NCBI GenBank assembly: GCA_002392525.1
Contig: DGHE01000037.1
Span: 257 to 10,605 of the forward strand
Origin: Bacteroidales bacterium UBA3856
Lineage (GTDB): Bacteria; Bacteroidota; Bacteroidia; Bacteroidales; UBA932
Direction: 5' to 3'
Length of the DNA: 10,349 nt
Below, piece after piece: positions 7,101 to 10,349 of this stretch. The translations under genes and the position numbers were made by a program. Below the pieces are notes generated by a model. That model had not been told where the DNA came from. It ran no database searches and saw only the letters and a program-made list of their open reading frames with translations. Positions within the stretch are counted from its first letter, which is position 1, and the number at the start of each line of letters is the position of its first letter.

Positions 7101-9108
7101 CGGCGTTTCGAACGTCCCTATTCGCGAGGAGTTTGCCTCGGCCCTTACCTTCCAGCCGCAGCTGTATCCGGGCAAGGACGGAACGGTGGAGTTCGGCTTC
7201 CGCACGTCCGACAAGCTCTCTACCTATTATATACGCGTGTACGCGCACGACCAGGCCATGCACAATGCCATGGTGACAGATGAAATGGTGGTGTCCCTGC
7301 CGGTGAAAGTGTCCCTCATGGAACCCCGCTACCTCTACGAAGGAGACCGCTACGAGGCCGCCGTCACGGTTTCTTCCGTGGCCGATGCTCCCGTCTCCGG
7401 CGTGCTTTCGCTCATGGCCCGTGACAAGGTGCGGCAGGTGCGGGTGGAAGTTCCCGCCGGCGGTACCGTCACGGAGTACTTCCCGGTAGAGGCTTCGCCT
7501 GCCGGTGAGCTGGTGCTCACGGCTTCTTTCCGTGCCGCCGACTTCTCCGACGCCGTCCGGGTTACGGTCCCGGTGTACCCGGCCGCCCAGCAGCTTACGG
7601 AGGCGCATTCGGCCGTGCTGCTTCCCGGCATGGACCGCGAGGCGCTGCTTGCAGAGCTCCGTTCCCGCTTTGTGAATGTGCCGGCATCGGAGGCCAGTCT
7701 TCGCGAGATTTCCGTGAAAGAGATGGTGGAGGCGGCCCTGCCTTCGCACGTGGAGCCTGCCGGCAATGATGTGCTCTCACTCTCCGAGGCCTGGTATGTT
7801 GCACAGCTAGTCCATCTGGAAAGTGATCTTCTGGAAAAGATTCTCTCCTGCCGCAATGCCGATGGCGGTTTTGGCTGGTTCGAGGGCATGACTTCCAGTC
7901 CGGTAATTACGGCCGTGCTGCTGGAGCGTTTTGCTAAGCTTCGGGATCGCGGTTTTGAGGTGCCGGATATGACCGCTGCTGTCAAGTATCTGGACAAGAA
8001 CCAGTTTGGGACGGCCCGGCCGGTATGGAATGGCTGGATTGGAGATGCACAGTATGTCTATGTCCGGTCCCTGTATCCCGGAGTGCCTTTTGAGGAAAAG
8101 GCTGTGACGGCTGCCCAGAAGAAGCGCTGGAAGGAGTTTACGAAGGAGGTGAAGCGGGAGCTGGTACCATCGGCCCGCGAAGGTCGCGGCCTCGAGGGTC
8201 AGATTCTTGGAAAAGCCCGCCGTCTCCTCACACTTCGCAACCTTCTGGAAAAGGACGGCGGTCTGGCGCTGGCGAAGGCGTGGGGCATTTCCCTCGGGAC
8301 ATCGTCCCGGCTCAAAGCTTCCATCAAGGCCGATACCACCTCGCTCCTGGAATATGCCGTCAGGCACCGTGACGGCGGCTGGTACTATCCCAATGCCGTC
8401 ATGCCCTGGAGAGGCTTGCTGGAAAGTGAAGCCTACGCACACGCGCTGCTGTGCCAGCTTCTGGATGGAACGGAGGTGGCCGATGGTATTCGTCTCTGGC
8501 TCATGCTGCAGAAGGAAACGCAGAAGTGGGATGCCACTCCGGCATTTGTAGATGCCGTTACGGCTGTTCTGGATGGCTCCGAGGAGCTGCTGAGCACGCG
8601 GGTGCTGGCTCTGTCAGCTTCCTATGAAGCGCCTTTCAGTGCCGTGAAGGCTGCCGGGAACGGCTTTACCATTGAGCGGAAGTTCTTCCGGGACGGTGTG
8701 GAGATTCGGCCCGGAGATGCTGTGGCTGTGGGAGACCGCATCTGTGTGAAGTACCTGATCTGGAATGGCGAGAACCGTTCGTTCGTGAAAGTGACGGCCG
8801 GCCGTGAAGCGTCCCTCGCTCCGGTGCAGCAGCTCTCCGGCCCTGTGGGCCACGGCTTTGTGGTTCCGCTGCGCTCCGGTGTAGCCTGGGGCTTTGTGCC
8901 GCAAGGCTACCGTGAGGTGAAGGCTTCCTGCACCGAATACTACTTTGACAGCTATCCCGAGGAAAAGACCACCCTTACGGAAGAGTTCTTCGTGGAGCGT
9001 GCTGGTTCCTTCCAGGCTCCGGCTGTCGTCATTGAAAGCCTGTATGCTCCTCACTACCGGGGCAATTCCGGCTTCCAGGCCCCGCAGGAGGTCTTTATGG
9101 CGCCGTAG
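4135..9108 (+). CDS. secreted alpha-2-macroglobulin family protein, no thioester
   Basis: The 1657-residue protein starts with a signal peptide (MKRMLMTWLLAILAGVVTLGA, cleavage near residue 21; no lipobox Cys), so it is periplasmic or outer-membrane-facing. A helical region of about 230 residues comes next, then macroglobulin-like beta domains. The MG2-type domain spans about 463-565 (YKDRGAYNPGDTLQFKAIVFD, then GGRWELEAVG) with the following domain opening at FVLPTFDLTFD. The core A2M segment is about 990-1045 (IREEFASALTFQPQLYPGKD, then TYYIRVYAHD), and an alpha/alpha-toroid TED-like domain spans about 1200-1480 (NADGGFGWFEGM near 1241, DGGWYYPN near 1413). Bacterial A2Ms are thought to trap or sense proteases. 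No CxEQ thioester motif is present anywhere, so covalent trapping is not expected. ATG 4135 precedes a good signal peptide; ATGs at codons 4 and 6 are possible alternatives. The gene may be read through from folC, since I see no clear promoter in the gap. Confidence 0.9.
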   Translation: MKRMLMTWLLAILAGVVTLGAQESGRQLTSLWKEYEKAHKADRPQKEAAALSKIKEEAVKQHLPVDFYDAATLYVNAVQRRDWKQRETLQHQLEEDVKAFDEPIVTFLWMKEWKYSSREDLLTFVEAHSKALEANHKDLHHGAKNILGGCFVDFIGTDREYALWALEEYDILEKEYKGVYPHEAVVAYERIVRQFFEDRSEAKKAWEELAAKYAGRAFSVWPRAQLLQFRMEELEKDKAGSDAFRALYEEASALDKERTAYTGAEGKLVAGCKLPSFLMGALKEKWLRVAVHDGKVQVMFQNMDKATVTLREGKKTLQAWKVENPSRSFYVEDTVSLPLPVLPDGEYSLEVREAFTGNETMYEQYTLSVASRKDSRGHCVYVADFETGVPLRSATVALLKNGKEIASASLKLDGFTPLPESVQKHLKDTRANFQLVVKAGNRRSRPLYLSSGYSPKSYDSHVRCNIYKDRGAYNPGDTLQFKAIVFDGDPARSLQVVKGRKVEVRLHDAEDNVVETLHLTTNTWGSVSGRFVIPEGHRGGRWELEAVGLGADWFRVDEFVLPTFDLTFDALDGFYLVGADVPVSGKLVSYSGHSLSGARVHVSVKRYGTSVLEQDLPVGADNRFETSFPAMKAGYYEADVTVTEASGEMHSFREGWYIGENLSVDVRVRNAADADCQWKVVASRTLELELHAKDAGGNAAALPVRYELTTPDGKVVLAGGEVASAQPFSLELPGDRLYVVRASVSARKAGGETVSAETKTSVLSVLPGSRVLSAGVGGVFLPGPLQVAAGGKISARLGSSEGDAWALVTLYGDGRQVLENKAVHVSNGTLEDIRFAYKDSYPEAVRLQVFYFIHGKSVSYEREFRRKKDKYTLPLQFTRFTDKAYPGAQYNFTVKTAPGTEVLVAAWDKSMDAIGPNDWPLVNLRDFSVESVPVAAACGRVAGNDRIVIGYGRGPGLLTKASRNMAVAEDLIMEEAVPFQLVEQKPSFGGVSNVPIREEFASALTFQPQLYPGKDGTVEFGFRTSDKLSTYYIRVYAHDQAMHNAMVTDEMVVSLPVKVSLMEPRYLYEGDRYEAAVTVSSVADAPVSGVLSLMARDKVRQVRVEVPAGGTVTEYFPVEASPAGELVLTASFRAADFSDAVRVTVPVYPAAQQLTEAHSAVLLPGMDREALLAELRSRFVNVPASEASLREISVKEMVEAALPSHVEPAGNDVLSLSEAWYVAQLVHLESDLLEKILSCRNADGGFGWFEGMTSSPVITAVLLERFAKLRDRGFEVPDMTAAVKYLDKNQFGTARPVWNGWIGDAQYVYVRSLYPGVPFEEKAVTAAQKKRWKEFTKEVKRELVPSAREGRGLEGQILGKARRLLTLRNLLEKDGGLALAKAWGISLGTSSRLKASIKADTTSLLEYAVRHRDGGWYYPNAVMPWRGLLESEAYAHALLCQLLDGTEVADGIRLWLMLQKETQKWDATPAFVDAVTAVLDGSEELLSTRVLALSASYEAPFSAVKAAGNGFTIERKFFRDGVEIRPGDAVAVGDRICVKYLIWNGENRSFVKVTAGREASLAPVQQLSGPVGHGFVVPLRSGVAWGFVPQGYREVKASCTEYYFDSYPEEKTTLTEEFFVERAGSFQAPAVVIESLYAPHYRGNSGFQAPQEVFMAP

Positions 9109-9152
9109 GGAGGTCTTTATGGCGCCGTAGGGGGGGCTTTATGGCACCGTAT
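9087..9152 (+). repeat. three 22-bp tandem repeats over the macroglobulin stop codon
   Basis: Copies at 9087-9108 and 9109-9130 are identical (GGAGGTCTTTATGGCGCC plus GTAG). The copy at 9131-9152 differs at a few positions. Copy 1 encodes EVFMAP and the TAG stop. As 22 is not a multiple of 3, copy 2 carries the same codons and stop in another frame, downstream of the true stop. Confidence 0.93.
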
Positions 9153-9220
9153 GGAGCGCTGTGCCCGTGGGGGCTCTTCGCGGCTCCGTGTGAGGGCTTT
9201 GCGGTATAATTGACAAAAAT

Positions 9221-9259
9221 GGTTGGTGATTGTGACATTTGTGGTTGGTAGTGGTTGGT
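9221..9259 (+). repeat. GGTTGGT triplicate
   Basis: GGTTGGT occurs at 9221-9227, 9243-9249 and 9253-9259, so starts are spaced 22 and 10 bp (two turns and one turn of the helix). Each copy is preceded by T. It could be a small protein-binding cluster or chance in a G/T-rich patch. Confidence 0.5.
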
Positions 9260-9270
9260 AACGGCTGATG

Positions 9271-9309
9271 CCCTGTCTGATACTGCCAACCTCGGGCAGG
9301 GTTTATTTT
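9271..9309 (+). terminator. possible terminator downstream of the macroglobulin gene
   Basis: CCCTGTCTG (9271-9279) pairs with CGGGCAGGG (9293-9301) over 9 bp including two G-U pairs, with a 13-nt loop, followed by TTTATTTT (9302-9309). It lies about 160 bp after the stop codon. The right half (9282-9310) also resembles the end of the ~83-bp repeat unit that follows, so it may be a decayed repeat hairpin rather than a dedicated terminator. Confidence 0.55.
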
Positions 9310-9310
9310 C

Positions 9311-9572
9311 TAACGTATTGATATACAATTAGTTGTAGAGCCGCTCGTGCCCGAACCCTATTAATATGCCGACTTCGGGCACGACGTATTTCATAACGCG
9401 TTGATATACAACCATTTGCAAAACCGCTCGTGCCCGAACCCTATTAATATACCGACTTCGGGCAGGATGTCTCTCATAACGCGTTGACATACAACCATTT
9501 ACAAAACCGCTCATGTCCGAACCTTATTAAAACGCACCCCCGGCAAGGCCTCTTTCCTAATGTATTGATATA
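9311..9572 (+). repeat. ~83-bp direct repeat array, three units plus a partial fourth
   Basis: Unit A is 9311-9393 (83 bp), unit B 9394-9476 (83 bp), unit C 9477-9557 (81 bp), and a 15-bp start of a fourth unit lies at 9558-9572. Every unit opens with TAACG or TAATG, then a TTGAtATA-like stretch. Units A and B match at about 70 of 83 positions; C is diverged in its second half. Each has a central hairpin block: in A, 11-bp perfect arms at 9345-9355 and 9374-9384 around an 18-nt loop; in B, 8-bp arms at 9431-9438 and 9457-9464. In C the right arm has decayed. A partial copy of the unit end precedes the array (9282-9310). Confidence 0.92.
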
Positions 9573-9634
9573 GTGTTGTGGCGGTACTGTCGCCGCGGTG
9601 TAGCGTGGCGCTTAAACAGGTGAATACTAAAGGA

Positions 9635-9681
9635 TTAGCACAACTGACGGGTATGAAACGCATACCCGTCAGTTGTGCTAA
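9635..9681. repeat. perfect 21-bp inverted repeat
   Basis: Arms 9635-9655 (starting TTAGCACAACTGACGGG) and 9661-9681 are exact reverse complements, separated by AAACG. The RNA or single-stranded DNA would form a very stable hairpin. No T tract follows on either strand, so it does not look like a standard intrinsic terminator. Confidence 0.95.
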
Positions 9682-9716
9682 CATGCTGATTATTGACGGA
9701 TTAATCGCCACGGCTA

Positions 9717-9772
9717 CCGATGTACGTACATCGCCACCGCACTGGATTGCCGGTTTTTTGTACGTACATCGG
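9717..9772. repeat. nested TGTACGTACA palindromes in inverted pair
   Basis: CGATGTACGTACATCG (9718-9733) is a perfect 16-bp palindrome. A second TGTACGTACATCGG (9759-9772) shares the 10-bp palindrome TGTACGTACA and is the exact reverse complement of 9717-9730. The two are separated by 28 bp that include a T6 run. The arrangement would suit a dimeric DNA-binding protein with two sites, or a cruciform. Confidence 0.8.
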
Positions 9773-9813
9773 CTAGGCTGGGGAGTTGCGAAAAAGCCCG
9801 CAAGCGCACCGAT

Positions 9814-9937
9814 GGCGCAGGTTCAGCCATAAATGGCGCAGGTTCTATTTTAGGGCCGAAAGACAGGTTCAGCCCCTGTTTTGGAACCTGCGCCGTTGAC
9901 ACCCTGAACCTGCGCCGCCTGCTCCTGAACTTGCGCC
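9814..9937. repeat. GGCGCAGGTTC repeats in mirrored orientation, 21-22 bp phased
   Basis: GGCGCAGGTTC lies at 9814-9824 and 9835-9845, with a shorter CAGGTTC at 9864-9870. The inverted form GAACCTGCGCC lies at 9884-9894 and 9906-9916, and GAACTTGCGCC at 9927-9937. Starts are 21 bp apart on the left and 22 and 21 bp apart on the right, so three sites face three sites around a centre near 9877. Confidence 0.88.
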
Positions 9938-9956
9938 GTTGATACCCGGAACGGAT

Positions 9957-10204
9957 CAGGTGCAAAACCCAGTGTGTTCAGGTATTGCAGGTGGTGTCAA
10001 CGTGAGATGTTGCGGGTGTTGGTATGAAATGCAACAGGTGGTAACGTAAAACGTCGCAGGTGTCGGCGTGAAATGTCGCAGGTGTGCAAAAATAATCTGA
10101 ACTGCGACGGCATTTGTTTCCTATGGCCGATTTGCGTCGCAGGTCGGCCAAAAAACATAGACCTGTGACGTTTTGGCATGTAACCTGTGACACTTTAGCC
10201 TCGC
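9957..10204. repeat. 22-bp phased CAGGTG repeat array
   Basis: CAGGT-type cores occur on the + strand at 9957, 9979, 9988, 10013 (as CGGGTG), 10035, 10057, 10079 and 10140, and inverted (ACCTGTGAC) at 10161 and 10183. Five of the spacings are exactly 22 bp (9957-9979, 10013-10035-10057-10079, 10161-10183). A unit of about ATGTCGCAGGTG then TNGGCGTGAA fits the central copies. The core CGCAGGT is shared with the mirrored repeats just upstream, so both may be one family. Confidence 0.85.
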
Positions 10205-10284
10205 CCAAGTAAGAACCAAACACATACTTTTGGACGTGATCCATTATATCCCGCCTGCCCCGGAACCTTTGCAGCGGCTAAGTA

Positions 10285-10321
10285 GCAAAAATAAAGTCCT
10301 CCAGGGGAAACTGGAGGACTT
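10285..10321 (-). terminator. intrinsic terminator for the minus-strand tRNA
   Basis: AAGTCCTCCAG (10294-10304) and CTGGAGGACTT (10311-10321) form a perfect 11-bp stem with loop GGGAAA on the + strand. Read on the minus strand, the stem is followed by TATTTTTGC, a U tract. It starts 6 nt beyond the tRNA discriminator base. Confidence 0.9.
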
Positions 10322-10326
10322 GGAAG

Positions 10327-10349
10327 TGGGCGGTACTGGATTCGAACCA
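10327..10349 (-). tRNA. tRNA gene, 3' end (partial, identity not visible)
   Basis: On the minus strand the window edge starts within the T arm: TGG-TTCGAAT-CCAGT gives the T-stem 3' side and the T-loop, followed by acceptor strand ACCGCCC and discriminator A at 10327. No CCA is encoded (the next bases are CTT), as is common in Bacteroidota. The matching 5' acceptor would be GGGCGGU. The anticodon lies outside the window. A GGGCGGU acceptor with A73 would suit tRNA-Val, but that is a weak guess. Confidence 0.88.

Larger units (their letters stand above)
9109..10290. other. repeat-rich non-coding region, no gene recognised
   Basis: About 1.2 kb without a convincing gene. Short open frames exist on both strands, but they run across repeats whose lengths (22 and 83 bp) are not multiples of three, and none resembles a known protein. 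The AT content is higher than in the flanking genes, especially at 9300-9575. The contents are the separate repeats, hairpins and palindromes listed here; 10205-10260 holds nothing I can identify beyond an isolated TACTTTTG. Confidence 0.8.

Noticed and set aside
5149..7749. 866-codon open frame on the minus strand
   Set aside because: It lies wholly inside the macroglobulin gene on the opposite strand. It is a shadow produced by GC-rich codon use and shows no recognisable family motifs.
9329..9514. Short minus-strand ORF with repeated peptide pieces
   Set aside because: It arises from the ~83-bp repeats. The unit length is not a multiple of three, so the repeated peptides change frame between units, which argues against coding.
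9311..9572. Integron attC sites
   Set aside because: The TAACGCGTTGATA junction is reminiscent of attC ends, but it does not fit the GTTRRRY and RYYYAAC boxes, there are no cassette genes between units, and no integrase is seen.
9580..9589. GGCGGTACTG shared with the tRNA 3' region (10329-10338), a possible attachment-site remnant
   Set aside because: Only 10 bp match, outside any other similarity, and no integrase is present. It is too short to support.
9957..10204. CRISPR array
   Set aside because: The conserved part is only about 8-11 bp, the units are 22 bp long, copies are degenerate and occur in both orientations, and there are no unique 30-40-bp spacers.
10225..10232. TACTTTTG as a plus-strand promoter
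   Set aside because: It fits TAnnTTTG, but there is no TTG at the right distance upstream and no gene follows on that strand before the window ends.

Overview
The window reads as a chromosomal segment of a GC-rich member of the Bacteroidales (Bacteroidota), possibly in the Alistipes/Rikenellaceae range. The evidence is the Bacteroidota-type promoter boxes (TAnnTTTG) at the divergent gene pair, the lack of clear Shine-Dalgarno sequences, and the protein families present. Genus-level placement is a guess.

Layout. Positions 1-56 hold the last 17 codons of a + strand gene whose C-terminus matches pyruvate, phosphate dikinase. A strong bidirectional terminator (78-119) separates it from a convergent two-gene minus-strand operon: a PurL/AIR-synthase-like protein without a glutaminase domain (2618 to 1491), then a PIN-PhoH ATPase (1501 to 158) that starts with GTG inside the end of the upstream gene. 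A 57-bp divergent promoter region (2619-2675) drives this operon leftward and folC rightward. Both -7 boxes sit almost on the start codons, so both mRNAs are predicted to be leaderless or nearly so. folC (2676-4088) is followed after 46 bp by a 1657-residue secreted alpha-2-macroglobulin-family protein (4135-9108) that lacks the thioester motif.

From 9109 to about 10290 there is no convincing gene. This 1.2 kb is unusually rich in structured repeats. In order they are: a 22-bp tandem repeat that duplicates the last codons and stop of the macroglobulin gene; a terminator-like hairpin; three ~83-bp direct repeats, the first two each carrying a hairpin; a perfect 21-bp inverted repeat; a TGTACGTACA palindrome pair; and about 16 copies of a CAGGT-cored motif in both orientations, many spaced at 21-22 bp. 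The window ends with a minus-strand terminator and the 3' end of a minus-strand tRNA gene.

The items most worth a second look are two palindromes inside folC that encode apparent extra residues (like in-frame palindromic element insertions), the very high count of the 7-mer GGCCGAT/ATCGGCC (26 counted by eye, about 2 expected from composition), the 22-bp-phased CAGGT array, and the degenerate PurL-like paralogue coupled to PIN-PhoH. The genes are mostly housekeeping (carbon metabolism, folate, RNA metabolism, periplasmic defence) and I see no pathway joining them all.
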